From Winogradskyella marincola (GTDB taxonomy: Bacteria > Bacteroidota > Bacteroidia > Flavobacteriales > Flavobacteriaceae), in NCBI RefSeq assembly GCF_029624125.1, contig NZ_JARSBN010000001.1:451901-515900 (forward strand): DNA of 64,000 nucleotides, read 5' to 3'. Within the stretch, counting starts at the first letter, position 1; every line of letters starts with the position of its first letter. Under the pieces are notes generated by a model. It had not been told where the DNA came from and ran no database searches. It worked only from the letters and a program-made list of their open reading frames with translations. The position numbers and the translations under genes were made by a program. This document shows, one piece after another, positions 28,411 through 36,907 of this stretch.

Positions 28411-29460
28411 ATGAAAACATTTAAACTATTTAAGTTCTGGATTTTTTTAATCGCTATTTCAGCTCAAGCTCAAGAGGTGAAAAATCAAAGTGAAATTATT
28501 AGAAACAACGTCTCAAAAGGCGAATACCGAATTGTTGCCGATTTATACAAAAGTCACAGTGGCGTTATGGAAATTACCGATGTGCAGTTCGATAAAAATC
28601 AACCTAACGATCACTTTGAAATTGTTTTAAAACAATACCCAAATCACGCAACAGAATCAACGAGAAATGAGACCAGTCAATATTTTCCTGATAACATAGC
28701 TTTTCCTGTAACCTATGTAAATAGTGTTTACGAGGGCAATAAAAAATTACAAGAAAAAGTGGGTTATGTTGTTAGAGAAGGAAGAAGCGTTGGTCGTGAT
28801 AGAATTGTGTTTATAGACGATTACATGTTTTTTCTTCAAAAATGGGAAAGTAAGGATGATTATGAAATTAGATTCGTACTAAAAGCACCTAAAATAAAGA
28901 AAGAAACTACGGAATCTGAGCCAGGCAAAAAGAAAAAGAAGAAGAAAAAAGGCGGTTTTTTAAAGTCTATAAAATCAAAAATGAGAAGCTCTAAGTCTAT
29001 AGGAGGCAGTGTAGATATTGATAAAGTAAAGACTGAAGTGTTACAACCGTATTTAGATGAAGCTACTAAAAAACAAGAAACATACTATAAGCAATGGATT
29101 GCAAATTCTGAAAATGCTAAAACAAAAAAATATATCGACGATAAGCGTGCCATGATGGATAAAGCGATGAAGCAATACAACGACGATATTTTTAATAGTC
29201 CAGAATACCAGCGTATGTTGGCATACCAAAAATGGTTAAAAAACAACGTTAATGTTACTGTTGCTAACAAAAAAGGAAGCACAATTTGGGTAGGTTCTTC
29301 TAAAGAAGCATTTATCACACACGAAATACCTTCAGGTGGTCAATCTACGCAAACGTGTACTACAGATTTATACTATTATTACAGTGATGCTAAAGGATCA
29401 CCAGGTCATAAATTTTATTCAGCAGATAGTAATTGTGGCCGCACAGTAACCATTAATTAA
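28411..29460 (+). CDS. Secreted Lys-rich protein of unknown function (LytTR target)
   Basis: The 349-residue protein has a signal peptide (about 1-21, ending SAQAQ). The mature part holds an N-terminal beta-rich region (about 25-165), a striking basic stretch (about 172-203, nine lysines in a row at its core, then KSIKSKMRSSKS), an alpha-helical Lys/Glu/Gln-rich segment (about 207-285) and a C-terminal region with two Cys (TCTTDLYYYYSD, SNCGRTVTI). I recognise no domain and no sorting signal, so it is probably periplasmic or surface-bound. The upstream site B suggests control by the LytTR regulator. Confidence 0.8.
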   Translation: MKTFKLFKFWIFLIAISAQAQEVKNQSEIIRNNVSKGEYRIVADLYKSHSGVMEITDVQFDKNQPNDHFEIVLKQYPNHATESTRNETSQYFPDNIAFPVTYVNSVYEGNKKLQEKVGYVVREGRSVGRDRIVFIDDYMFFLQKWESKDDYEIRFVLKAPKIKKETTESEPGKKKKKKKKGGFLKSIKSKMRSSKSIGGSVDIDKVKTEVLQPYLDEATKKQETYYKQWIANSENAKTKKYIDDKRAMMDKAMKQYNDDIFNSPEYQRMLAYQKWLKNNVNVTVANKKGSTIWVGSSKEAFITHEIPSGGQSTQTCTTDLYYYYSDAKGSPGHKFYSADSNCGRTVTIN

Positions 29461-29484
29461 TCTTTATGATACTCATAAAAGGAT

Positions 29485-29511
29485 GGTGTTAAGGTTTCAG
29501 GTTTTAACACC
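29485..29511 (+). terminator. Terminator after the Lys-rich protein gene
   Basis: Arms GGTGTTAA / TTAACACC with an 11-nt loop are followed by TTTCTTTT, starting 25 bp after the stop. Confidence 0.7.
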
Positions 29512-29552
29512 TTTCTTTTGTTCTTAATCAAAATAGATTAAGACTGAAAGTG

Positions 29553-29581
29553 CCTTTCAGCAAAAAATAAATTCCTTTCAG
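29553..29581 (+). promoter_or_regulatory. LytTR-type direct repeat (site C)
   Basis: CCTTTCAG at 29553-29560 is repeated exactly at 29574-29581, a 21-bp period. From the first TTCAG onward, 33 of 36 positions equal site B, including a shared AAAGAAAAAA tail. It lies 66 bp before the ATG at 29648. Confidence 0.7.
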
Positions 29582-29647
29582 AAAGAAAAAAAGAAGCCTA
29601 CTACTTTTTTCTAGAGTTTTGAAACCTAATTTCAAATCAAATTTACA

Positions 29648-32164
29648 ATGAAAACAAAATTACTTATGTTGCTAGTGTTTACTAGCTTTTTTCTTGCTAA
29701 CGCACAATGGAATCAAGTTGGAAGCGCCCAGTTTACAAACTTTACAGATAATGTTGCAATGTCTTTCCACCCAACAAATGGGAGACCTTATGTAGTTTAT
29801 AACGATGCTTTAGATAGTAATAAACCAAAAGTAATGCGTTATAATGGGGTGTCTTGGGTTGCGGTTGGCGGAGCAATATCTAATATGGCATCTGCTAATC
29901 ATGCAATTAAATTTAACCCTGCAACAAATGAACCATGGATAGCTTATAGAAGAACAGCAGACAACCAAATGGATGTCTATAGTTTTGATGGAACAAATTG
30001 GGTTGCCAGAGGAACAAATCTTAATTTAAATTTTGGAGATTTTAAAATGCAAATTGCATTTAATAGTTCTGGAGACGCGAGAGTTGTTGGTAGAAGTAAT
30101 AATTATACAAGAATAGCAAATTTTCCTGGAGGAGTGTTGAGTAACACTGCTATAGAACACAACAATTTTTCACCTCAACTTTACGATTTTGAAGATTATA
30201 ATCGTATTTATGAAACCTACTACAGTAGTAATTACACTTTTTTAAGAAAAAATCCTGTTGGTAATCCTTCAAATTGGGATTTTACTCATTTTGATAGTCA
30301 AACACCGCCTTATTCATTGAGAGAAGTAGAAGGAATTAGTGGTGAAGATTTAGCAGTTGCCAGAGATGTGGGAACAAACCCTAATATTGTGCTTGTGAAT
30401 GCAACTAATGCAAACTTAGCGCAACCAAATAATTCGGCAAATTGTGTAGGTTTTTTAGAATTTAAAAAAAGTTCCAGAGATAACAAGTATTATTTAATGT
30501 ATGCAGATGCTACCTATAACCTACAGTTTGAAAAATATAATTCTACTACAAACAGTTGGGAAGTTGTGTCACATCCTTCAATTTCTACATCTAATACTGG
30601 TTTTTTTGTTGATATGAATATGAACCCAGTTACAGGTAATATGTTTATTGCTTACATGGATTCAGGTAAAGTTTCTGTACAAGAGTTTTCTATCGACCCA
30701 CCATTAACAAAATACTACGTAAACGCTAATGTATCAGGAGGTGATGGTAGTGGCGATTCTTGGGTAAATGCTATGCCAAATTTATATGATGCTTTACTTT
30801 CAGCAGGAGAAAATACTTCTGAAGTTTGGGTAGCTTCAGGAACTTATAAACCAGGAACTAGTAGAAGTAGTTATTTTAGTATCTCAATTAATGGTCTTCA
30901 TGTTTACGGTGGTTTTAATGGTACCGAATCTTCAGTTTCAGAACGTAATATATTAGCAAATCCAACCATATTATCAGGCGATTTAAATGGAAATGATGCA
31001 GGGCATGGTACAGGAACAAGAGGAGATAATTCGTATCATGTAATGCAAATATCAAATGCTGATAATGCTGTGATTGATGGATTTAAAATTATGTATGGTC
31101 ACGCCAATGGTTCAAGCACAAACGCTTATGGTGGCGCTATTAATATTTTGGGCCAAACATCTAATTTAATTATTAAAAACTGTGAGTTTGATGAAAACTT
31201 TGGGTTAAATGGCGGTGCAATACGCTCGTACTTGAATAACAATACAAGCATGACGTTTCAAAATTGTGTTTTTAATAATAATGTAAGTCGTTACGGTGCT
31301 GGTTTATATTTTCTTGTAAATCAAAATAGAACAGTTACATTAGATGTGGTTAATTGCTTGTTTACCAATAACACTTCAGAAGATGTAAATTCATCATACT
31401 TAGGTTATACTGGTAGTTCAGCTTGGATAAGAGCAAATGATTCAGGTTCTAACCTAACAACCACTATTACCAATTGTACTTTTGCTAATAATTCAGATGT
31501 CGGAACACAATCAAATTCAGATAGAGGTACTTTAGGCTTAAGTAGTAGAACCGATGGTAACAGTACCCATAATGTTATTATAAATAATAGTATTTTTTAC
31601 AATAATACAGGAGCATCAGGAACAACAAAAGCGGTAAATAGTGGACATACATCTATGCCTAATCAAACTTTTGTAAACAACTCTATTGATGAAGACGGGT
31701 TTTCTAACTTATCATTCTTAACCAATACATCAAATGCAGACCCATTATTTACTGATGCTAGTAACAATGATTTTACCTTACAATCAGGTTCGCCAGCTAT
31801 AGATGCAGGAGATAACAGTTTAGTGCCATCTGGTATTACAGCAGATTTATTATTTAATCAACGTATACATAATGCAACTGTAGATATGGGAGCTTATGAA
31901 TTTGGTGCTAGTTCTACTTTATCTGTGGACGATTTCGGTTTATCAACAGATTTAATTAGAGTATATCCAAATCCAACGAATGGTATTTTAAACATAAACA
32001 CTACTTCAACTATTAAGACTATTGAAGTTTATAATGTTTTAGGAACGAAAGTAAAAACAACTAAATTACCTAGTGTTAACCTTTCTGGTTTATCTAATGG
32101 ATTCTATTTAGTAAAAGTTAATACTGAAACAGGAAGCGTTACAAAACGCATTATTAAAAGGTAG
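29648..32164 (+). CDS. T9SS-secreted surface protein with beta-helix domain
   Basis: The 838-residue protein has a signal peptide (1-20, ending LANAQ), an N-terminal WD/kelch-like region (about 20-350) with repeats such as NQVGSAQ..., a right-handed beta-helix of the choice-of-anchor Q type (about 355-750: NLIIKNCEFDENFGLNGGAI, and the closing GSPAIDAGDN ... DMGAYEFG) and a type A T9SS sorting domain (VYPNPTNGILNI ... TKRIIKR). It should be exported by SecYEG, then by T9SS, and held or released at the outer surface. It may bind or cleave a polysaccharide; no catalytic residues can be named. Site C upstream indicates LytTR control. Confidence 0.93.
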   Translation: MKTKLLMLLVFTSFFLANAQWNQVGSAQFTNFTDNVAMSFHPTNGRPYVVYNDALDSNKPKVMRYNGVSWVAVGGAISNMASANHAIKFNPATNEPWIAYRRTADNQMDVYSFDGTNWVARGTNLNLNFGDFKMQIAFNSSGDARVVGRSNNYTRIANFPGGVLSNTAIEHNNFSPQLYDFEDYNRIYETYYSSNYTFLRKNPVGNPSNWDFTHFDSQTPPYSLREVEGISGEDLAVARDVGTNPNIVLVNATNANLAQPNNSANCVGFLEFKKSSRDNKYYLMYADATYNLQFEKYNSTTNSWEVVSHPSISTSNTGFFVDMNMNPVTGNMFIAYMDSGKVSVQEFSIDPPLTKYYVNANVSGGDGSGDSWVNAMPNLYDALLSAGENTSEVWVASGTYKPGTSRSSYFSISINGLHVYGGFNGTESSVSERNILANPTILSGDLNGNDAGHGTGTRGDNSYHVMQISNADNAVIDGFKIMYGHANGSSTNAYGGAINILGQTSNLIIKNCEFDENFGLNGGAIRSYLNNNTSMTFQNCVFNNNVSRYGAGLYFLVNQNRTVTLDVVNCLFTNNTSEDVNSSYLGYTGSSAWIRANDSGSNLTTTITNCTFANNSDVGTQSNSDRGTLGLSSRTDGNSTHNVIINNSIFYNNTGASGTTKAVNSGHTSMPNQTFVNNSIDEDGFSNLSFLTNTSNADPLFTDASNNDFTLQSGSPAIDAGDNSLVPSGITADLLFNQRIHNATVDMGAYEFGASSTLSVDDFGLSTDLIRVYPNPTNGILNINTTSTIKTIEVYNVLGTKVKTTKLPSVNLSGLSNGFYLVKVNTETGSVTKRIIKR

Positions 32165-32192
32165 CAACAATTAACACTTAAAGATGAAAAGA

Positions 32193-32216
32193 GGAAAGTC
32201 AATTTAAAGGCTTTCC
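32193..32216 (+). terminator. Terminator after the T9SS beta-helix gene
   Basis: GGAAAGTC / GGCTTTCC (one G-U pair) with loop AATTTAAA, followed by a run of T. A near copy occurs at 34942-34965 after the next T9SS gene. Confidence 0.75.
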
Positions 32217-32257
32217 CTTTTTTTTAAAACGTTACTTATAACTATAACATTAGTATC

Positions 32258-32704
32258 ATGAAATATATTCTTTCAACTATAATTCTATGCGTTTCATTTA
32301 CATTAAAAGCGCAAGACAGTAAACCAACAGAAGCTATAAATGGAAAATATCATCTTATGGATGCAGAAGGCGCTTCTCAAGGTAAAACGACTAAAATTAA
32401 ATTTTTTGAGTTTGGCGAACTCAATGGTAAAGAAGTGCTAGCTATTGCAGCATGTGAAAAATGTATGCCTGCAATTTATACTTACAAGCCCGAGGAGAGC
32501 AAAGAAATAAATCGATTGGTGTTTTTTAACAGTGCAGGCTTGTATGTAATACAATACGACAATGAAAGTTTTGTAATGATTATGCCAAACCCTAATGGAG
32601 AAGATTGGCTAGATTTTATGTTTAGCAACTTTTACAGTAAAAATAGTACTAAAGCAGAACAAATGACTCAAGAAAAGATAAAAGCGTTTATAGAAAATTT
32701 ATAG
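32258..32704 (+). CDS. Small secreted protein of unknown function
   Basis: The 148-residue protein has a signal peptide (about 1-18, ending LKAQ). The mature part contains a CEKCMP Cys pair (about 68-73) in the context of AIAACEKCMPAIYTY and a C-terminal Trp/Phe-rich segment (GEDWLDFMFSNFYS). I do not recognise the family. It sits between two T9SS genes but has no sorting domain and no LytTR-type repeat in front. Confidence 0.75.
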   Translation: MKYILSTIILCVSFTLKAQDSKPTEAINGKYHLMDAEGASQGKTTKIKFFEFGELNGKEVLAIAACEKCMPAIYTYKPEESKEINRLVFFNSAGLYVIQYDNESFVMIMPNPNGEDWLDFMFSNFYSKNSTKAEQMTQEKIKAFIENL

Positions 32705-32802
32705 TAAGTATTATACTGGTATCTTGAACAACATGATGTTTTTTTGATAGACTTATCAAAAAAACAATATCAATCGTCTTGATATATAAAATAAAAAAAA
32801 GC

Positions 32803-32822
32803 ATAGCCACTTAGGTGGCTAT
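32803..32822 (+). terminator. Hairpin terminator in the 32.7-33.1 kb gap
   Basis: Perfect 8-bp stem ATAGCCAC / GTGGCTAT with loop TTAG, an A-tract before and a T-rich TTTTCTTTT after. It is about 100 bp downstream of the small secreted protein gene. Confidence 0.7.
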
Positions 32823-33044
32823 TTTCTTTTAACACCAAAAAATCTCTTAACTGCCTTAAATTTTAGCGATATACTATTCTATTGTCTTTGCAACAACTTG
32901 ATCTCACACTAAAAAGATGGTACTTTTTTAACACAAAAAATACATAAAAGAAAAAAAATGAACACGATTTTATAGTATTTAAAAAAAATACAAACCATAC
33001 ACAAATACAATAATTGAAATTTTCATGTAATCGATTAATCTCTT

Positions 33045-33052
33045 TAATTTTG
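33045..33052 (+). promoter_or_regulatory. -7 promoter box TAATTTTG
   Basis: Full TAnnTTTG match 50 bp before the ATG of the T9SS FN3 protein. Confidence 0.5.
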
Positions 33053-33101
33053 TTATTTATACTAAGTCTAAATTAAAATAATAAATCAAATCAAAATCAA
33101 C

Positions 33102-34868
33102 ATGAAAAAAAATTATTTTTCTAAAACTTCAATCTTATTAGTATGTCTCACATTTATATTGTTAACACTAGGTCACGCAAACTCTAGAAGCAGCCATGAT
33201 CTATATAATTATTATGACAATCCTTCAGACTATATTTCATATACAATAACAGGCTTTAATGAAGATGTTATTGCAGAAACAGGTAATTTGGGAGGAACAA
33301 CTACTGCTAGTGTAGATAAAGCTACAGACAACTATTGTTACATAACCAACAATGTTGGCATTTCTTATGGAATTCCTATTGATGGAGTATTGTCTTATGG
33401 AAATATAGAATATCAATTAGCGGACTTTACAGGCAATAACTCTTTACGCTTAATAGGTGCATCAAATTCTTTATCAGGAGTAGGCAGCCCAGAGGAAGGA
33501 AATCCTACAAGTGGTTCTATAAGTTTTACGGAGGCAGAACAACTAGAAACATTGTATTTGGCTGTTACTACAGGTAGTGGTGCATCGATTATTAGTGGTA
33601 CAATTCATTTTCAAGATGGGTCTTCACAAAATTTTTCATCTTTATCAATACCAGATTGGTATGCAAACGGAACAGTTGTAGCTAGCAATTTAGGAAGAGG
33701 TAATAGAGGAAATAACGCTCTATCTGGTGCGCCATCAGGAGGACCTTATATTTTTCAAGTAAGTATAGATATAAGTATTGCTAACCAAAGTAAAATTGTA
33801 ACTGGTATGACTATACAAAATGATACTTCTGGTGATGAAGTATTTAATCTTTTTGCTGTTAGTGGCAAGGTTGTTCCTTCCTGCTATAGCCCAACAAATT
33901 TATCATTGTCTGCTGTTAGCGCTACTGCAGCATCTTTAAGTTGGGACGAAAGCACTGGTAACACTTTTGAATATGCTTTTGTTTTAGATGGTGAACCTGC
34001 ACCAACAACATACCAAGTAATCAGTAATAACAATTTAGATCTTTCAAATTTATCATCTAACACAGATTATGTTTTTTATCTTAAAACAAATTGCGGATTA
34101 AATGGTTACAGCACACCTACAACTATAGCCTTTACTACACTTTGCGACTCGGTTAGTAGTATAAATGAAGAGTTTGAATCTGACCCTTCTTGTTGGTTAA
34201 TATATAATGAAGCCAGCAATAGTTCTTATTGGGATAGATTATCTTCTGGACAAATGAGATCTTGGACAGTCTACAATGAAAATGCAGACAACTATTTAGT
34301 TACTCCTTCTTTTACAGTAACAGAAGGCAGCACTGATGCTATTTCTTTTGCTGCTTGTAGATTATTTGGAGATTTAGAGTTAGAGGTTTATCTAAGCTCC
34401 CAAGGAAATACACCTTTAGATTTTAATGAGTTATTAGAAACCATAAACCCTATTACTGTAGAATATCCAGATTACGATGACTCAAATAATTTTGACACTT
34501 ATGTTGTAGATATTCCATCACAATACGTTGGAGAAGAAGTTTCAATAGCATTTAGAGTTAGAGGTCTAGCCTCTACTACATCAAATCACATTAGACTAGA
34601 TAACGTTTTCACAACCCAATCTACACTATCTGTCGATAATTATAATCTTAATAAAATAGAAGTATTCCCAAATCCTACCAAAGACATATTATATATAAAA
34701 AATATTGATAGTGAAACGGTTATTAATATCTATGATATTTTAGGTAAACAAATCATTATTAATGTAGTTGATAATAGTATTGATGTATCTACATTAAAAG
34801 ATGGTATCTATGTTTTAGAAATTAAACATCAAAATAGAGCTAAGTCAATTAGGTTTGTAAAAAACTAA
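33102..34868 (+). CDS. T9SS-secreted protein with FN3 and choice-of-anchor J-like domains
   Basis: The 588-residue protein has a signal peptide (about 1-27), an N-terminal domain of unknown type (about 40-255), a fibronectin type III domain (about 262-348: CYSPTNLSLSAVSATAASLSW ... YVFYLKTNCG), a choice-of-anchor J/MAM-like jelly roll (about 355-505: ESDPSCWLIYNEAS ... HIRLDNVF) and a type A T9SS sorting domain (VFPNPTKDILYI ... SIRFVKN). It is probably a cell-surface adhesin or binding protein. It has its own promoter box and lacks the LytTR repeat seen upstream of the other T9SS gene. Confidence 0.92.
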   Translation: MKKNYFSKTSILLVCLTFILLTLGHANSRSSHDLYNYYDNPSDYISYTITGFNEDVIAETGNLGGTTTASVDKATDNYCYITNNVGISYGIPIDGVLSYGNIEYQLADFTGNNSLRLIGASNSLSGVGSPEEGNPTSGSISFTEAEQLETLYLAVTTGSGASIISGTIHFQDGSSQNFSSLSIPDWYANGTVVASNLGRGNRGNNALSGAPSGGPYIFQVSIDISIANQSKIVTGMTIQNDTSGDEVFNLFAVSGKVVPSCYSPTNLSLSAVSATAASLSWDESTGNTFEYAFVLDGEPAPTTYQVISNNNLDLSNLSSNTDYVFYLKTNCGLNGYSTPTTIAFTTLCDSVSSINEEFESDPSCWLIYNEASNSSYWDRLSSGQMRSWTVYNENADNYLVTPSFTVTEGSTDAISFAACRLFGDLELEVYLSSQGNTPLDFNELLETINPITVEYPDYDDSNNFDTYVVDIPSQYVGEEVSIAFRVRGLASTTSNHIRLDNVFTTQSTLSVDNYNLNKIEVFPNPTKDILYIKNIDSETVINIYDILGKQIIINVVDNSIDVSTLKDGIYVLEIKHQNRAKSIRFVKN

Positions 34869-34896
34869 TTGCATAAAATCTTGTTAACTAAAAAGG

Positions 34897-34919
34897 CTGA
34901 GTAAAATTTTTACTCAGCT
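34897..34919 (+). terminator. Terminator after the FN3 T9SS gene
   Basis: GCTGAGTA / TACTCAGC with an AT loop (the stem can extend through AAA/TTT), followed by seven T. It starts 28 bp after the stop. Confidence 0.8.
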
Positions 34920-34941
34920 TTTTTATTGAGATATTTTAAGA

Positions 34942-34965
34942 GGTAAGTCTAAATAAAGGCTTTCC
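34942..34965 (+). terminator. Second terminator, near copy of the one at 32193
   Basis: GGTAAGTC / GGCTTTCC with loop TAAATAAA and a T-tract. It resembles 32193-32216 in both arms and spacing and backs up the terminator just upstream. Confidence 0.6.
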
Positions 34966-34970
34966 TTTTT

Positions 34971-35339
34971 TTATATCGCTTGCAATAAAATAAGCAACCA
35001 ACCAATTACAAAAAGTAAACCACCAAGAGGCGTAATTGGTCCTAAAAATTTTAATTTCTTCCCTTTAGCATCGCTTAAAACTAAACCATAAATACTAAAC
35101 GAAAAAAGAACAACACCTGAAGTGAAACACCAATACATTGCCGAAGTTGAAAACTGAAAATTAAACCCAAGTATAAGTAAAACAATAGCATGGTACATTT
35201 GGTATTTTACACCAGTTTCAAAGCTTTTAAGCTGATCTTCAGAGAGTATTTTCTTTAAAGCATGAGCTCCAAAAGCACCAAATATAATGGCTAGCATTCC
35301 GAATAAAGCACCTGTAATAATAAAAACTTGTTGTGTCAT
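34971..35339 (-). CDS. DUF423 family membrane protein
   Basis: A 122-residue protein with four membrane helices and the family start (FIITGALFGMLAIIFGAFGAHALKKIL), then GVKYQMYHAIVLLILG and PLGGLLFVIGWLLL. DUF423 (YgdD-like) proteins are inner-membrane proteins of unknown function. It is the last gene of a tight four-gene operon (map, DUF3050, methyltransferase, DUF423), with a 6-bp gap to the gene before. Confidence 0.9.
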   Translation of the reverse strand: MTQQVFIITGALFGMLAIIFGAFGAHALKKILSEDQLKSFETGVKYQMYHAIVLLILGFNFQFSTSAMYWCFTSGVVLFSFSIYGLVLSDAKGKKLKFLGPITPLGGLLFVIGWLLILLQAI

Positions 35340-35345
35340 GTTGGT

Positions 35346-36113
35346 TTAATTTTTTCTAACTAAAGGAATGATTTCACCTTTGGCTAAACGGAATTTATCA
35401 ATTTCAGAGTCTGATAAAGTAGATGTATAATCCACTTCTTCAACCGTAAAACCAATACTTCTCAGTTTGTCAAAGTAATCTCTACCATAAACACGAACGT
35501 GGTCATATTGTCCAAAAATTTTAGCACGTTCGGACTTATCAGTTATACTATCATCTTCAAATGTAACGTCGCGATTTAAATCTTGAGGAATTTGAAAAAT
35601 TCCCCAACCACCTGGCTTCATCACACGAAATAATTCTTGCATAGCCTTAGTATCGTCTGGTATATGCTCTAACACATGATTACAAAAAATAACGTCGTAA
35701 CTGTTATCTTCAAAAGGAAGATTACAAATATCAGCTTTTACATCAGCAATAGGAGATAGTAAATCTGTGGTTGTATAATCTAAATTTTTAAGTTCTCTAA
35801 AACGTTTTAAAAAACATTGCTCTGGTGCGAAGTGAAGTAATTTTTTTTCGGCAGTAAAAAAGTCGGTTTCATTTTTAAGATACAGCCAAAGCAGGCGATG
35901 TCTTTCTAAAGAAAGTCTTGATGGTGCTAAAATATTATCGCGCTGATTTACATAACCGTAAGGCAAAAACGACCTAAAACTCTTACCGTCAATAGGATCT
36001 GTATATTTATTACCTCTAAGAAAAAAAGCTAAAACAGGCCTTACACCATAACTTAACCTTATTAATAATGGTCTTGGTACTAAGTTTAATATGAATTTAA
36101 AAAGTTGCTTCAA
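35346..36113 (-). CDS. Class I SAM-dependent methyltransferase
   Basis: The 255-residue protein carries a methyltransferase domain at about 80-190: LLHFAPEQCFLKRF (motif I position, atypical because the Gly-rich loop is replaced by FAPEQ), VKADICNLPFEDNSYDVIFCNHVLEHIPDD and MKPGGWGIFQIP. The N-terminal 75 residues (NLVPRPLLIRLSYGVRPV) are hydrophobic and basic and may bind membrane. The substrate is unknown. It lies 5 bp after the DUF3050 stop and is co-transcribed with it. Confidence 0.88.
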   Translation of the reverse strand: MKQLFKFILNLVPRPLLIRLSYGVRPVLAFFLRGNKYTDPIDGKSFRSFLPYGYVNQRDNILAPSRLSLERHRLLWLYLKNETDFFTAEKKLLHFAPEQCFLKRFRELKNLDYTTTDLLSPIADVKADICNLPFEDNSYDVIFCNHVLEHIPDDTKAMQELFRVMKPGGWGIFQIPQDLNRDVTFEDDSITDKSERAKIFGQYDHVRVYGRDYFDKLRSIGFTVEEVDYTSTLSDSEIDKFRLAKGEIIPLVRKN

Positions 36114-36118
36114 CGTAA

Positions 36119-36898
36119 TTAAACTTCAACTGTTTTATTTAAAGATATTAAATTATAAATACCATCCCAAAGTGCAATTCTATGCTGCAATGCTAACTTA
36201 GAAACCTCTAATGTTTCCTCCCATTTTTTAGCATCATTTCCACATAATTCTTCAATCATTTTAAGTGATAAAGGACCATGTTCATCTCCATCTAGCTCAA
36301 TATGTCTGTTTAGATAATACGTAAGTTTACTGTATGTATTATCGCTAGTTTTAGATTGATTTATAATCTGAAAAAACATATCAGGAATAACATCTTCTCT
36401 TCCAAATGTAAATGCAGATGCAATTTTGTGAGTTTCTTTGGTATCTATAATATTAAAAGTAAACTCAATAAACCTATATGTAGCGTCATCTAAACCTACT
36501 AAAATCGAAGCTTCTTTAATAGACTTCCCTTGTTTTATTTCACTAAGAAAACGTTCTATTTGTATTGTGCTAGAACCTATTTGGTGCATTGCATCAATAT
36601 ACATTTCGTAATGGCTTTTTGGTTCATTTAGCTCATTAACATCACTTTCTTCACCTAATACAATTTCGTTTATAAAACGAGATGTAGCAGGATTAATTAC
36701 AGGTGTCCAAGGAACTGATGTATTGGTTAAATTGTTTTGAAGTGCTTTTAGTAAAGACATAAAATCCCAAACAGCAAACACATGCTGTTCCATAAAAATT
36801 TTAATATCTTCAATAGTTTCTAATGCACTATATAATTTATGATTGTTTAACTCTGCTCTAAGCGAAGTTAATTCGGATTCTAGTTGTGTAATGTTCAT
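36119..36898 (-). CDS. DUF3050 protein, possible heme-oxygenase-fold metalloenzyme
   Basis: The 259-residue, all-helical, soluble protein matches DUF3050: IKIFMEQHVFAVWDFMSLLK (about 33-51), PWTPVINPATSRFINEIVLGEESD (about 63-86), KIASAFTFGREDVIPDMF (about 158-175) and YLNRHIELDGDEHGPLSL (about 195-212). Candidate metal ligands are E37, H39, E169, H199, D203 and H207; the H-x3-D-x3-H helix recalls heme-oxygenase-like diiron oxidases, which is my inference only. The ATG at 36898 is used; an upstream TTG (36907) is less likely. It follows map by 9 bp and precedes a methyltransferase by 5 bp. Confidence 0.85.
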   Translation of the reverse strand: MNITQLESELTSLRAELNNHKLYSALETIEDIKIFMEQHVFAVWDFMSLLKALQNNLTNTSVPWTPVINPATSRFINEIVLGEESDVNELNEPKSHYEMYIDAMHQIGSSTIQIERFLSEIKQGKSIKEASILVGLDDATYRFIEFTFNIIDTKETHKIASAFTFGREDVIPDMFFQIINQSKTSDNTYSKLTYYLNRHIELDGDEHGPLSLKMIEELCGNDAKKWEETLEVSKLALQHRIALWDGIYNLISLNKTVEV

Positions 36899-36907
36899 TA
36901 AATGCAA

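Larger units (their letters stand above)
32705..33101. other. 397-bp gap between the small secreted protein and the FN3 T9SS gene
   Basis: It holds a hairpin terminator (32803-32822), a long AT-rich stretch with A-runs, and a promoter box TAATTTTG at 33045-33052. No open frame of note and no tRNA-like or riboswitch-like fold was seen. Confidence 0.6.

Noticed and set aside
35346..36907. Possible toxin-antitoxin or defence genes in the DUF3050 operon
   Set aside because: Gene sizes, gaps and the DUF423/map partners fit a housekeeping operon; no toxin-like or nuclease motif is present.
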